Shown in pieces: positions 31,157-40,906 of a stretch of 64,000 nt of DNA. The DNA is taken from assembly GCA_947585425.1 (NCBI GenBank), contig CANPWZ010000002.1, positions 1 to 64,000 of the forward strand, given 5' to 3'. The notes below the pieces were generated by a model, which was given only the letters and a program-made list of their open reading frames with translations, did no database searches and was not told the origin of the DNA. A program made the translations under genes and the position numbers. This stretch comes from an uncultured Oscillospiraceae bacterium (GTDB lineage: Bacteria; Bacillota; Clostridia; Oscillospirales; Oscillospiraceae). Every line of letters begins with the position of its first letter. The first letter of the stretch is position 1.

Positions 31157-32008
31157 CTACACCTTGCAGTCGTGGGCCGCGTCAAACTTTTTCTCCATGG
31201 CGTCAAGCAGGTACCGCGTGGTCACATCCGCCTTTTTCGCCACATCGCTCCACAAGACGGTCATCTCCGGCGGGAGCTGCTTTCCCATGGGGTCGGAGGC
31301 GATGACCGTGACCCGTTTGCCCGAGAGGAGGGGCCGGACGATCAGCGCCAGAGGAGCGCCGATGATCACGACGTCCCTGCCCCGCAGGGCCTCCGCGGAA
31401 CACTCGGAGGGAGAGAGGATCCCGGCGGCGGAGAAACCCTCCGTCACGAAGCCGCCGTAATTGCGGTTGCCATACGGCTCCGTGATCAGCAGCGGGTCGG
31501 AGCCGGACGCGCGGGCGATGAGGCTGGGAAGGTCGGAATAGATCTGAGAAAACAGAGGGTCGTTCACCAGCATATCCACGGTGAGGATGGGCACAAAGCA
31601 GTTGTCCGCCAGGCTGGAAAATTCCTCCTGGGAGAGCCCGATCACAATGACGCTGTCCACCCTGTGGAGGGTGATGTCCGTGACGTCCGCCGGAAGCAGG
31701 AGGCACTCATAGCCGTGGGGATTCAGCCGCTGGGCGAGCAGGTCGATAAAGTGGAGGATCTCCATATTGCGGCTGGGCGTGTTCTCCCGCAGACGGTATA
31801 CGATGCCCACCAGATTCTTCTTCCCCGTGGCAAGGCTCTTGGCCACCGGGTTGGGGGTATAGCCCAGCAGATTGGCGATCTGCAGGACCTTTTTCCGGGT
31901 GGCGTCGCTGATCTTCTGGTCCGGGCGGTTGTTGATGATATAGGAGACGGTGGCCACGGACACATGCGCCTCTCTGGCCACATCTTTCAACGTCACGTTT
32001 TGCGGCAT
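31157..32008 (-). CDS. LacI-family repressor of the maltodextrin-type locus
   Basis: 283 residues. An N-terminal helix-turn-helix (VTLKDVAREAHVSVATVSYI) and hinge (NPVAKSLATGKKNLVGIV) are followed by a periplasmic-binding-like sensor domain. This is shorter than the usual 330 residues, so part of the sensor domain is abbreviated. It is transcribed divergently from the sugar operon and most likely binds the palindrome at 32111-32139, releasing it when a maltodextrin or related sugar binds. Confidence 0.9.
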   Translation of the reverse strand: MPQNVTLKDVAREAHVSVATVSYIINNRPDQKISDATRKKVLQIANLLGYTPNPVAKSLATGKKNLVGIVYRLRENTPSRNMEILHFIDLLAQRLNPHGYECLLLPADVTDITLHRVDSVIVIGLSQEEFSSLADNCFVPILTVDMLVNDPLFSQIYSDLPSLIARASGSDPLLITEPYGNRNYGGFVTEGFSAAGILSPSECSAEALRGRDVVIIGAPLALIVRPLLSGKRVTVIASDPMGKQLPPEMTVLWSDVAKKADVTTRYLLDAMEKKFDAAHDCKV

Positions 32009-32046
32009 GGGGACCCTCTCATTTCTGTGGATTTTTACTATATTTT

Positions 32047-32074
32047 ATTCTACCTGAAAAAATATCTTTGTCAA
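32047..32074 (-). promoter_or_regulatory. Promoter of the lacI-type gene
   Basis: On the minus strand TTGACA (32074-32069), spacer 16 bp, TAGAAT (32052-32047). Confidence 0.65.
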
Positions 32075-32079
32075 TAGGG

Positions 32080-32108
32080 TTGACAGGAGCGCCGCATAAT
32101 GTTATTAT
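32080..32108 (+). promoter_or_regulatory. Promoter of the maltodextrin-type operon
   Basis: TTGACA at 32080-32085 and TATTAT at 32103-32108, spacer 17 bp. Its -35 lies only 5 bp from that of the divergent repressor gene. Confidence 0.8.
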
Positions 32109-32110
32109 CA

Positions 32111-32139
32111 GCTTAACCGCTTAAGTTAAGCGATTAAGC
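32111..32139. promoter_or_regulatory. LacI-type operator, 29-bp near-perfect palindrome
   Basis: Two overlapping half-palindromes, GCTTAACCGCTTAA and TTAAGCGATTAAGC, placed at the expected transcription start just after the -10. A bound repressor would block the operon. Confidence 0.8.
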
Positions 32140-32162
32140 ACAAATTATAAGGAGGAATCGAC

Positions 32163-33251
32163 ATGAAAAACCCGAAGCGATGGAGCGCGCTGGTCTGTGC
32201 GGCGGCGCTGCTGCTGGCCCTGGCCGCCTGCGGAGGCCCCGCGGCGTCTCAGACGGAGGAGCCCTCGGCCGCGCCCGCGGCCGCCTATACGGTGACCTTT
32301 ATGCGCGGCGACGAGGTCCTGGGCACCGCGGCCGCCGAAGAGGGCACCGTCCTGGACAGGAGCGCCTATGAAGCCTATGAGGCGGCGGAGGACGCGGAGT
32401 TCCTGGGCTGGTATGAGACCCCCTCCCTGCTGGAGAGCAGCAAAAAGGACCTGGGGACCCTGGCGATCACCGGCGATATGACCCTCTACGGCAGCTTCAG
32501 GTCCACCAATGTGGCCGAGGACACCCGGGCCTGGTACGTGGTGGGAGCCTCTCCCGCCGGCGGGCCGCTGGCCGCGAGCCAATGGGCCGGCGCTTCCGTG
32601 GAGGAGTCCGTGCGGGAGGACTACCGCCTGGCCGCCACCGGGAACGCCGTCAACGAGTTCTCCATCACCATCGACCTGTTCAGCGGCGACCAGTTCCAGG
32701 TCATCCATGACTGGGCCTGGGACGGGCAGAAGGGCTACGGCACGTTCACCCAGATCGACGACACGCAGATGGAAAACGGCGGCGGACTGGGCGGCACCAG
32801 CGACACCGCCAATGTGAACGTCATCATGGACGGCAATTACACCATCACCCTCACCACCGACCCGGACGACCCCAAGCAGGATCAGCTCTCCATCGTGCGC
32901 AACGGCGATCCTCAGGGGGCGGCCAACGCCTATGCGGCCAACGAGAACACCGGCATCTTCGTCAAGGGGAGCTGGGTGGAGGACTGGTCCGATTTGCGGG
33001 AGCTCGACCGGGTGGAGGGGGACGGCAACGTCTTCACCATCACCATGGAGCTGGAGGCTGATACCCAGCTCTGCTTCAGCGTGTTCGACAGCGGCGCGGA
33101 CACCGGCCTGGTCCTGAAGGAGGAGAACGTGAAGGACGCCGGTTCCCTGGCGCTGCTGGCCGAAAACGGGAACAACATCCAGGTCGCCGGAGCGGGGACC
33201 TACACCTTCACCGTGGACGCCGACGCCATGACGGTGGCGGTCTCCAAGTGA
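32163..33251 (+). CDS. Carbohydrate-binding-type lipoprotein
   Basis: 362 residues with a lipoprotein signal (MKNPKRWSALVCAAALLL, lipobox LAAC) after AAGGAGG. Residues about 42-115 resemble a beta-repeat with TLYGSF. Two later segments (about 125-245 and 260-362) are beta-sandwich-like, each closing in patterns such as GNYTITLTTDPDDPKQDQL and GAGTYTFTVDADAMTVAV, similar to starch-binding SusE/SusF-like modules. As the first gene of a LacI-controlled alpha-glucan operon it probably binds maltodextrin or starch at the cell surface. This is motif-level inference. Confidence 0.7.
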   Translation: MKNPKRWSALVCAAALLLALAACGGPAASQTEEPSAAPAAAYTVTFMRGDEVLGTAAAEEGTVLDRSAYEAYEAAEDAEFLGWYETPSLLESSKKDLGTLAITGDMTLYGSFRSTNVAEDTRAWYVVGASPAGGPLAASQWAGASVEESVREDYRLAATGNAVNEFSITIDLFSGDQFQVIHDWAWDGQKGYGTFTQIDDTQMENGGGLGGTSDTANVNVIMDGNYTITLTTDPDDPKQDQLSIVRNGDPQGAANAYAANENTGIFVKGSWVEDWSDLRELDRVEGDGNVFTITMELEADTQLCFSVFDSGADTGLVLKEENVKDAGSLALLAENGNNIQVAGAGTYTFTVDADAMTVAVSK

Positions 33252-33254
33252 CCT

Positions 33255-34889
33255 ATGAATCGGTACGCGGTCTTTCATGCGGCTGATTCCACCTATTGCT
33301 TCCCGGCCTCTCCCCACGAACTCACCCTGCGCCTCAGGGCGGCCAGAGACGATCTGGCCGCCGCTGAGGTCCTCTACGAGAGCAAATATGTGTTTGGGAC
33401 CAGCCGGCGGCGGGCCCCGCTGCGCAAGATCGGCTCCAGCGAGCTGTTCGACTACTATTCCGTCACATTACGGCTGCGGGACACCCGGGTGGCCTATGTC
33501 TTCTATCTCGACGACGGGGAAGGCCGCTACTACTTCTCCGAGGACGGGGTCACGGACAGCTACGACTTCTCCCTGGGCTACTACAATTTCTTCCAGTACC
33601 CCTATATCAACCGATGTGACGTGCCCCAGCGGGTGGAGTGGATGGAACACGCGGTCTTCTATCAGATCTTTGTGGACCGCTTCCGCAGGGGCGCCCGGGA
33701 CAAGGACACCAGCTACATCAATCTGAGCTGGGGCGGCATCCCGCACCCGGGCAGCTTTGCCGGCGGGGACCTGGACGGCGTGACGGAGCGGCTCGACCAC
33801 ATCCAGGCACTGGGCTGCAGCGCCATCTATCTGACGCCGGTGTTTAAGTCCCCTACCAATCACAAGTACGATGTGGTAGACTACTACCGGGTGGACCCCC
33901 ATTTCGGCGGGGACGAGGCTCTGCGCCGGCTGGTGCGGGCGGCCCATGGCCGGGGGATGCGGGTGGTGCTGGACGGGGTGTTCAACCACTGCAGCATGTA
34001 TCTGCGGCAGTTCCAGGACGTGGTGAAAAAGGGCAGGGACTCCGCCTATTACTCCTGGTTCCTGATCGACGGGGACTTCCCCGACCCGGCCAGGGGCAAT
34101 TATGAGATGTTCGCCGCCTGCGAGTACATGCCGAAATGGAACACCTCCTGCCGGGAGGCCCAGGACTTTCTGATCGGCGTGGGCCGCCACTACATCCGGG
34201 AGTACGGCATCGACGGCTGGCGGCTGGACGTGTGCGACGAGGTGAGCCGCGTCTTCTGGCGGCGCTTCCGCCAGGCCGTCAAGGAGGAGGACCCGGAGGC
34301 CGTCCTCATCGGGGAGAACTGGCACGACGCCTCCGCCAGCCTCCGAGGCGACCAGTATGACAGCATCATGAACTACGCGTTCACCAAGGCCTGCCTGGAC
34401 TTCTTCGCGGCGGGCCGCCTGGACGCCCGGCATATGGCCTGGCGGCTCAACGAGATCCTGATGCGCAACACCGACACGGCCGACCGCATGATGCTGAATC
34501 TGCTGGACAGCCACGACACCAACCGCTTCTTTACCGAGGTGGGCGGGGACCGGGAGGCGTTCCACGCCGCCCTCTGCCTGCTGTACCTGTTCCCCGGCGC
34601 GCCCTGTATCTTCTACGGCACGGAGTTCTACACCCCCGGCGGGTACGATCCCGACTGCCGGCGGTGCATGGACTGGGCGCGGAAGGACACCGCCGCCCCT
34701 CTGCTGGCAAAGCTGGCCGCCCTCCCCCGGGAGGGGGAGATCGCCATCGACGCGGAGCAGGGGGTACTGATCGTGGAGCGGGGGGACTGCGCCCTGTATA
34801 TCAACCGCACACAGACGGCGGCCCGCGTGCGGGGCCGGGAGATCCGGGAGAACAGCCACCTGTTGCTGAAGGGAGGAGAACCGATTTGA
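33255..34889 (+). CDS. GH13 alpha-amylase family enzyme (neopullulanase/cyclomaltodextrinase-like)
   Basis: 544 residues without a signal peptide, so cytoplasmic. An N-terminal beta domain (about 1-120) precedes a TIM barrel. GH13 motifs are VLDGVFNHC, GWRLDVCDEV with the nucleophile aspartate, LIGENW with the acid/base glutamate, and LLDSHDTNRF. It hydrolyses alpha-1,4/1,6 bonds of imported maltodextrins or cyclodextrins. It begins 3 nt after the lipoprotein gene and its stop overlaps the next start as TTGA. Confidence 0.9.
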   Translation: MNRYAVFHAADSTYCFPASPHELTLRLRAARDDLAAAEVLYESKYVFGTSRRRAPLRKIGSSELFDYYSVTLRLRDTRVAYVFYLDDGEGRYYFSEDGVTDSYDFSLGYYNFFQYPYINRCDVPQRVEWMEHAVFYQIFVDRFRRGARDKDTSYINLSWGGIPHPGSFAGGDLDGVTERLDHIQALGCSAIYLTPVFKSPTNHKYDVVDYYRVDPHFGGDEALRRLVRAAHGRGMRVVLDGVFNHCSMYLRQFQDVVKKGRDSAYYSWFLIDGDFPDPARGNYEMFAACEYMPKWNTSCREAQDFLIGVGRHYIREYGIDGWRLDVCDEVSRVFWRRFRQAVKEEDPEAVLIGENWHDASASLRGDQYDSIMNYAFTKACLDFFAAGRLDARHMAWRLNEILMRNTDTADRMMLNLLDSHDTNRFFTEVGGDREAFHAALCLLYLFPGAPCIFYGTEFYTPGGYDPDCRRCMDWARKDTAAPLLAKLAALPREGEIAIDAEQGVLIVERGDCALYINRTQTAARVRGREIRENSHLLLKGGEPI

Positions 34890-36346
34890 AACAGATCATC
34901 CGCATGACAGCGCTGGCCCTCGCGCTGCTGCTCCTGTGCGCCGGCTGCGGGAGGGGGAGCTCCGCGCCCACGGGGGCCGGGACGGCGCCCGTGGGCCCAT
35001 CGGAGCCCATCGTGCTCCACATCCTTGAGAACGACACCGCCAAGGCTGAGGGGTATCTTGACGCGCTGATCGCGGCCTTCAACGAGGCCTACGCCGGCAA
35101 GGGTATCCAGGCGGTGGACGCCAACATGGACGAGTACACTGACCTGGCCCTGAACGGCCCCTACGGATACGGCCCGGACGTGCTGTATCAGGCCAACGAC
35201 CAGCTGATGAAATACGCCGAGGACCGGCATATCCTGCCCCTGGCCATCGAGGAGCTCGACTGTTACGAGAGCACCCCTGAGGCCGCGTGGGACGCCTTCC
35301 GGCTGTCCGTGGACGGCAGCGTCTACTTCTGCGGCGTACCGGTGAACATCCAGGAACCCATGCTGTTCTACCGGGAGGACATGATGCCGGAGAACTGGCA
35401 GGCGGAGTGGGACGACGACCAGAACGGCACGGCGGACTTTTTCGAAAACTGGTGCGACCTGTACGCCTACTCGGCCTCCATCCGGGAGAGCGACCCGGCG
35501 CGGTACGGCTTCATGGCCTCGCTGAACAATCTGTATCTGGCCTCCCCCTTCATGCTGTCCTACGGCTCCTATATCTTCGGGGAGAAGGACGGCGCGGTGG
35601 ACCCCTCCGACGTGGGCTTCTCCGCCGGGAACGCGGTGAACGGCCTGAGCGCCCTGCGGCAGTTCGCGGCGCTGATGAACGAGGGGTGCATCGACGACAC
35701 TATCACCCTCAACCGCTATGAAAAGCTGGCGGACGGCTCATATTTCTGCACCGTGTCCACGCCGGACACCTACTCGCTGTTCGTCGGCAACCTGGCTAAT
35801 CATTATATGGGCGAAGGCATGGGGGAGGACGAGGCCCGGGCCAGGGCGGAGGCCAACCTGAAGATGATAGAGCTGCCCGCCAAAATGCCCGCCGACGGCG
35901 ATCTCAGCCAGGACAGCGCGGGGGCCCAATGGGTGGACACCGTGGTGATGGGCGGCGTGAACGGATACGGCATCAGCAGCTATACGAAGCACCGGGAGGC
36001 CTGTATGGAGTTCGTCGATTTCGCCACCGGCTATGAGATGATCCAGACCCGCGTGGAGATGCTGGGGATCGCCCCCACCCGCCAGGATGTGGCCCAGGTG
36101 TCCGGCGACACGGCGGACATGATCTTTGACAGCCTGGCCAGCGGGCGCATCTGCCTGATGCCCTCGGTCAAGGCGGTGGATCAGATTTGGACCCCCACGC
36201 AGACCGTCATGGGCGACGTGGCAAAGGACCCCTTCCGCGCCGCCCAGGGGGAGCCGCAGAAATACGGCACCACTGAGGCGCTGCAGGCGGCGCTGGAGAC
36301 CATCGACAAAAACGTATACGACGCGATCCACACGCTGGCCGGATAA
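34886..36346 (+). CDS. ABC transporter maltodextrin-type solute-binding lipoprotein
   Basis: 486 residues starting at a TTG codon that overlaps the amylase stop; GGAGGAG lies 8 nt upstream, and no ATG or GTG fits. Lipoprotein signal with lipobox LCAGC. The mature protein has MalE-like features: YGYGPDVLYQANDQLMKYAE, VYFCGVPVNIQEPMLFYRED and the C-terminal helix SVKAVDQIWTPTQTVMGDV. It delivers oligosaccharide to the two permeases encoded next. No ATPase gene is in the operon, so a shared MsmK-type ATPase is likely. Confidence 0.85.
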   Translation: MKQIIRMTALALALLLLCAGCGRGSSAPTGAGTAPVGPSEPIVLHILENDTAKAEGYLDALIAAFNEAYAGKGIQAVDANMDEYTDLALNGPYGYGPDVLYQANDQLMKYAEDRHILPLAIEELDCYESTPEAAWDAFRLSVDGSVYFCGVPVNIQEPMLFYREDMMPENWQAEWDDDQNGTADFFENWCDLYAYSASIRESDPARYGFMASLNNLYLASPFMLSYGSYIFGEKDGAVDPSDVGFSAGNAVNGLSALRQFAALMNEGCIDDTITLNRYEKLADGSYFCTVSTPDTYSLFVGNLANHYMGEGMGEDEARARAEANLKMIELPAKMPADGDLSQDSAGAQWVDTVVMGGVNGYGISSYTKHREACMEFVDFATGYEMIQTRVEMLGIAPTRQDVAQVSGDTADMIFDSLASGRICLMPSVKAVDQIWTPTQTVMGDVAKDPFRAAQGEPQKYGTTEALQAALETIDKNVYDAIHTLAG

Positions 36347-36358
36347 GGGGGCGCTACA

Positions 36359-37669
36359 ATGGATCTTCTCTTCCTTCGGGCGGCGCGGACCCGGTCGGCC
36401 CCGGTGCGGGCGTCGCTCTGCGTGATGGGCCTGGGGCAGATGATGTGCCGGCAGTGGGTCAAAGGGCTGTTGTACCTGGCGGCGCTGGGGGCCTTCCTGG
36501 CGTATCTCGTCATCATGGGCGGAGCGGACATTGCCGGCTTCTTCACCCTGGGGACCCATGAGGCGGACCCCTGGTTGGGCACGGCGGGGGACGACTCCAT
36601 CCTCATGCTCCTGCGGGGCCTGCTGGCTTTCGGCATCATCATCGCCGTGATCCTTCTGTACCGGTCCAATCTGCGGGACATCCTGGAGCTTGACAGGAAC
36701 ATCAAGGCGGGGCTGACGCCGCCGCCCTTTGTGAAGTCGCTCCGCAGCTTTTTCGACCGCAAGTTCTATGTGGCGGCGCTGGCCCTGCCCATCGCCGGGG
36801 TGATCGTGTTCAACGTGGTCCCCATCGTGTTCATGATCCTCATCGCGTTCACCAACTACGGCGGCAACAACGTGCCGCCCGCTCTGGTGGACTGGGTGGG
36901 GCTGGAGAACTTCGGCCGGATCCTGGCCCTCACGGAGATCAAGGACACCTTCTTCCGCATCCTGATCTGGAACGTGATCTGGGCGCTGTCCTCCACCTTC
37001 CTCAACTACTTCGGCGGACTGGGGCTTGCCCTGCTGCTGAACAAGAAATGCGTCAAGGGCCGCAGGTTCTGGAGGATGTTCCCGATCCTGGCCTATGCGG
37101 TGCCGGGTTTCATCACCCTGCTGGCCTTCAAATTCCTCTTTTCCTACGGCGGGCCCATCAACTATTACCTCACCCAGGCGGGGCGGAACGCCGTGGGCTT
37201 CCTGGACATCGACGCCGGCATCAAGGCCCGGCTGATCGGCCTGGGGGTGAACGCCTGGACCTCCATCCCCACATCCATGCTGCTGGCCACCGGGATCCTG
37301 TCCAACATGAGGGAGGACCTGTACGAGGCCGCCAGCATCGACGGGGCCAGCAAGTGGCAGCAGTTCCTGAAGATCACCCTCCCCTTCGTGGTGTTCTCCA
37401 CCACCCCCGTCCTGATCACCAATTTCATCGGGAACTTCAACAACTTCGGGGTCTTCTATTTCCTGCGCGGCGGCCTGTACATGGACGGCTATTTCCTGGC
37501 CAGCGACACGGACCTGCTCATCAACTGGCTCTATAACCTGTCCATCGACAACAACTATTACAGCATCGGCGCCGCCGTGAGCCTGATCATCTTCATCATC
37601 ACCTCTGTCATCTCCCTCTCCGTCTATGTGCGGAGCAATGCTTACAGGAAGGAGGATACCTTCCGATGA
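36359..37669 (+). CDS. ABC transporter permease, MalF type
   Basis: 436 residues. An N-terminal membrane-inserted part (LYLAALGAFLAYLVIMGG, LRGLLAFGIIIAVILLY) precedes the usual six-helix permease domain. The ATPase-contact EAA loop is EAASIDGASKWQQFLKITLP. A TIR-like NIP insert is absent, as in Gram-positive MalF proteins. It pairs with the next gene's product, whose start overlaps by 4 nt, to import maltodextrin-type sugars. Confidence 0.9.
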   Translation: MDLLFLRAARTRSAPVRASLCVMGLGQMMCRQWVKGLLYLAALGAFLAYLVIMGGADIAGFFTLGTHEADPWLGTAGDDSILMLLRGLLAFGIIIAVILLYRSNLRDILELDRNIKAGLTPPPFVKSLRSFFDRKFYVAALALPIAGVIVFNVVPIVFMILIAFTNYGGNNVPPALVDWVGLENFGRILALTEIKDTFFRILIWNVIWALSSTFLNYFGGLGLALLLNKKCVKGRRFWRMFPILAYAVPGFITLLAFKFLFSYGGPINYYLTQAGRNAVGFLDIDAGIKARLIGLGVNAWTSIPTSMLLATGILSNMREDLYEAASIDGASKWQQFLKITLPFVVFSTTPVLITNFIGNFNNFGVFYFLRGGLYMDGYFLASDTDLLINWLYNLSIDNNYYSIGAAVSLIIFIITSVISLSVYVRSNAYRKEDTFR

Positions 37670-38493
37670 AATGGAAGCGCTTTGCCGATTTCATCCTCAC
37701 CCACGCGGTGCTCATCGTGGTGTGCCTCATCTTCTTTTTCCCGATCCTCTGGCTGGTGCTGGCCAGCTTCTCCCGCACCGGCTCCATTTACGACCTGTCC
37801 GGCTTCTTTCCCAAGGCGTTCAGCCTGTCCGGCTACCAGACCCTGTTCACTGACACCCAGATGTACGACTACCCGAACTGGCTGAAAAACACCCTGTTCG
37901 TGGCGGTGCTCTCCAGCCTGCTGGGCACCATCCTGGTGATCCTCACCGCCTACACCATCAGCCGCTTCCAGTTCCGCACCCGGAAGGTGCTGATGAAGTC
38001 CACCCTGGTGCTGAGCATGTTCCCATCCTTCATGGGGATGACGGCGGTCTACCTCCTGATGGTGAACTTCGGGCTCATCAATCAGCTGTGGAGCCTGGTG
38101 CTGATCTACGCCTCCGGCGCGCCCATGGGATACCTGGTGCAAAAGGGATACTTCGACTCCATCAGCAGCTCCGTCTTTGAGGCGGCCCGGCTGGACGGGG
38201 CCAGCAACTTCACCATCTTCCGGAAGATCGCCCTCCCCCTGTCCAAGCCCATCATCGTCTACACGGCGCTGACCCAGTTCGCCTGGCCGTGGAGCGATTT
38301 CATCCTGCCCAACCTGCTGCTGAAAAACAAGGACCTTTGGACGGTGGCGGTGGGGCTGATGCACCTGGACGAGACGCAGTTTACCCGGTTCGCCGCGGGG
38401 TCCATCTTTATCGCGGTGCCCATCGTGATCCTGTACTTCTGCCTGTCCGGGTTCCTGGTCACCGGCGTGACCGCCGGCGCCGCCAAGGAATGA
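37666..38493 (+). CDS. ABC transporter permease, MalG type
   Basis: 275 residues with six predicted helices (first HAVLIVVCLIFFFPILWLV). The EAA loop is EAARLDGASNFTIFRKIALP and the closing segment is FIAVPIVILYFCLSGFLV. It completes the membrane channel with the MalF-type protein. This is the last gene of the operon, followed by the terminator at 38541-38573. Confidence 0.9.
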   Translation: MKWKRFADFILTHAVLIVVCLIFFFPILWLVLASFSRTGSIYDLSGFFPKAFSLSGYQTLFTDTQMYDYPNWLKNTLFVAVLSSLLGTILVILTAYTISRFQFRTRKVLMKSTLVLSMFPSFMGMTAVYLLMVNFGLINQLWSLVLIYASGAPMGYLVQKGYFDSISSSVFEAARLDGASNFTIFRKIALPLSKPIIVYTALTQFAWPWSDFILPNLLLKNKDLWTVAVGLMHLDETQFTRFAAGSIFIAVPIVILYFCLSGFLVTGVTAGAAKE

Positions 38494-38540
38494 ACGGGCG
38501 GGGAAAAGAGCGGCGCCCGCCCCGCGCGTATCAAAGACGA

Positions 38541-38573
38541 GGACCGCCTGCCAGGTCGGCAGGCGGTCCTTTT
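38541..38573 (+). terminator. Terminator of the maltodextrin-type operon
   Basis: GGACCGCCTGCC and GGCAGGCGGTCC form a 12-bp stem followed by TTTT. It probably also serves the convergent flavoenzyme gene. Confidence 0.8.
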
Positions 38574-38602
38574 GCGCGTATGGGATGTAGGTCCGACGGC
38601 GG

Positions 38603-40612
38603 TCAGTCCTCCGCCGCGGCGATGGAGACGGCGGACAGGTAGCCGGTGCGAGTGGCCTGGTCCACCTTGGCGGGCTTGATGGCGTCGCCGATGATCTGGA
38701 CGCGGATGCCGGCGGCCTTGGCGGCCTCCTCCAGCTCCCGGGTGGGCACGGCCTTCATGCCCAGGGCGTACAGCACCGTGTCGCCGCGAAGGGTCTTTTC
38801 CTGGCCGTCTGGCAGCTGGACCTTCACATAGTCCTTGCCGATCTCCAGGCAGCGGGTGTTCTCGTATAGCTCCATGTCCTCCTTGGCGATCTCCCGGGCC
38901 AGGGCCTCCCGGTACATGCCATAGGCCTCGTTGGCCACCCGGGGGAGCATCTCCACCACGGTGACATGGTGGCCGGTCTTGGCCAGGAACAGGCCCTGCT
39001 CCGCGCCGATGAGGCCGCCGCCGATCATGATGACGTTCTTGCCGGGGACCACGTTGCCCTTATAGGCCTCCAGGGACTGGACGGCGTTCTCGATGCCGGG
39101 GATGGGCGGGTGGCTGGGCAGGGAGCCGGTGGCGATGATGAGCTCGTCGGGGGCCAGCTCCTTCAGCAGCTCCGGGGTGACGGCGGTGTTCAGCCGCACG
39201 TCGATGTCCCGGCGCTCTACCTCGCCGATCATCATGTCCTTGAAGTTGCGGAGATCGGGCTTGTCGGTGTCCACATCGGTGAAGAACAGCAGGCCGCCCA
39301 GCTTGTCCCCCTGTTCGCACAGGATGACCTTGTGGCCCCGGTCGGCGGCGGTCATGGCGGCCTGCATGCCGGCCACGCCGCCGCCCGCCACCAGCACCTT
39401 CTTGCTGGCGGCGGCCGGCTTCATCTCCCAGGGATCGAAGGGCAGGTTGGCCAGGGGGTTGATGGTGCAGGCGCCCACCGTCTTGGCCAGCTCGTTGCTG
39501 GTGAAGGGCAGATCGGTATAGCCCTCCTCCGGGGAGCCGGGGAAGCACTTGAAGCACCGCAGGCACCGGCGGATGCGGTCCTCATGGCCGTTCAGGGCCT
39601 TGTTGGCCAGCTCCGGGTCGGCCAGGCTCTGGCGGCCCAGGCTGATGTAGTCCGCCTGCCCGGTGGCGATGATCTCCTCCATCAGCTCGGGGGAGTTGAT
39701 GCCGCCGATGACCCCCACCGGCAGAGAGGTGTACCGCTTCACGACGGCGGAGATGGAGCGGTTCACCCCATGGGGTACGAACATGGAGGAGAACTGGTGG
39801 GTCTCCACCGCGTCGTAATAGATGCCCACGGAGATCTGGATCAGGTCCACGATGCCCTCCAGCATGTGGGCGAACATGCCGGTCTCCTCGGGGGTGACGC
39901 CGTGGCGCTCGTCGGTGTACAGATCGTCGCCGCTGAGGCGCAGCTCGATGATGAAGTCCTTGCCCATGGCGTCCCGGATGCCCTTCAAGATCTGGATGGG
40001 GAACCGGGCCCGGTTCTCCAGGCTGCCGCCGTACTCGTCGGTGCGCTTGTTATAGGTGGAGGACAGGTACTGGGTGAAGATGAAGCCGTGGCCGCCGTGG
40101 ATGACGATGCCGTCGAACCCGGCGTTTTTGGCGAATTTGGAGCAGGTGACGAAGTCATTGGTGATGCGGTCCATATCGTCGCGGGTCATGGCCCGGACGT
40201 GGACGCCGCTGGGGCGGACCTCGTCGTTGGGGCCGATGGCCTCCTGGGTCTCGTCAAAGGGCATCTTCTCGGCGCCGCAGTGGCACAGCTCCAGCAGGGC
40301 GATGGCCCCGTGCTTGTGGATGCGCCGGGCGTACTCGCCCACCCGCTGGACGGGGTAGCTGTTCTCCTCGGCGAAGTCCACCGGGGGCAGGGGGATGCGC
40401 ACCGCGTCCTTGAAGTTGACGTCCAGCTCGCCTACGCTGACGATGGCGTCGCCGCCCCGGGCGGGGGCCTCTAACTTGCGGAAGGATTTTTCGCTGGCCT
40501 CCGGGTCGCAGGCGATGAGGGCGAAGGCCATGGGCGCGGCGGTGATGCGGTTCTTCATGGTGTACTTGTCGTTGATCTTCAGGGGCTCGAACAGATGGGG
40601 GAATTTGGTCAT
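38603..40612 (-). CDS. NADH:flavin oxidoreductase with 4Fe-4S cluster (2,4-dienoyl-CoA reductase/BaiCD-like family)
   Basis: 669 residues from MTKFPHLFEPLKINDKYTMK; a longer in-frame start lacks a ribosome site. An old-yellow-enzyme barrel (1-340, with GFDGIVIHGGHGFIFTQYLS) is followed by the cluster motif CLRCFKC with a further cysteine in GACTINP. Then comes an FAD/NAD domain (VLVAGGGVAGMQAAMTAADR; VIMIGGGLIGAEQGLFLA). Such enzymes pass electrons from NAD(P)H through FAD, Fe-S and FMN to reduce conjugated double bonds of enoyl-CoAs, bile acids or plant compounds. The substrate cannot be told from sequence. Single-gene unit. Confidence 0.88.
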   Translation of the reverse strand: MTKFPHLFEPLKINDKYTMKNRITAAPMAFALIACDPEASEKSFRKLEAPARGGDAIVSVGELDVNFKDAVRIPLPPVDFAEENSYPVQRVGEYARRIHKHGAIALLELCHCGAEKMPFDETQEAIGPNDEVRPSGVHVRAMTRDDMDRITNDFVTCSKFAKNAGFDGIVIHGGHGFIFTQYLSSTYNKRTDEYGGSLENRARFPIQILKGIRDAMGKDFIIELRLSGDDLYTDERHGVTPEETGMFAHMLEGIVDLIQISVGIYYDAVETHQFSSMFVPHGVNRSISAVVKRYTSLPVGVIGGINSPELMEEIIATGQADYISLGRQSLADPELANKALNGHEDRIRRCLRCFKCFPGSPEEGYTDLPFTSNELAKTVGACTINPLANLPFDPWEMKPAAASKKVLVAGGGVAGMQAAMTAADRGHKVILCEQGDKLGGLLFFTDVDTDKPDLRNFKDMMIGEVERRDIDVRLNTAVTPELLKELAPDELIIATGSLPSHPPIPGIENAVQSLEAYKGNVVPGKNVIMIGGGLIGAEQGLFLAKTGHHVTVVEMLPRVANEAYGMYREALAREIAKEDMELYENTRCLEIGKDYVKVQLPDGQEKTLRGDTVLYALGMKAVPTRELEEAAKAAGIRVQIIGDAIKPAKVDQATRTGYLSAVSIAAAED

Positions 40613-40906
40613 GGTCGGTCCTTCCTTTCGTGTGTTTTGAGTCCGCGGTCTCTTTTCACGGGGGCTGCCGCGGGCAGGATCGCCCGCATATCGGCCTGAC
40701 TGTCTATAGTGTAGCATTTGTTTTGGAAAAAGGGAACTGTTTTTTCACGATTTCCCCATATTGCGGGGGCGGAATTTCAGTCGCAATTGGGACCGTTCAG
40801 GTCAAAGCGATTGACAACCGCCCCGGATTATTAGATACTACAAAGAAAAGCGATCATGCCCCGTGCGGAAGACGGCGCGTAAAACATTATAAAGGGAGAC
40901 ATTGAG
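40613..40906. other. Divergent intergenic region
   Basis: Separates the flavoenzyme gene (minus) from the methyltransferase-STAS gene (plus). A TTGACA at 40811-40816 has a TAGATA 15 bp later, which is a weak promoter for the plus gene. A small GCGGGC/GCCCGC hairpin lies near 40670-40690. No small gene is supported. Confidence 0.4.
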
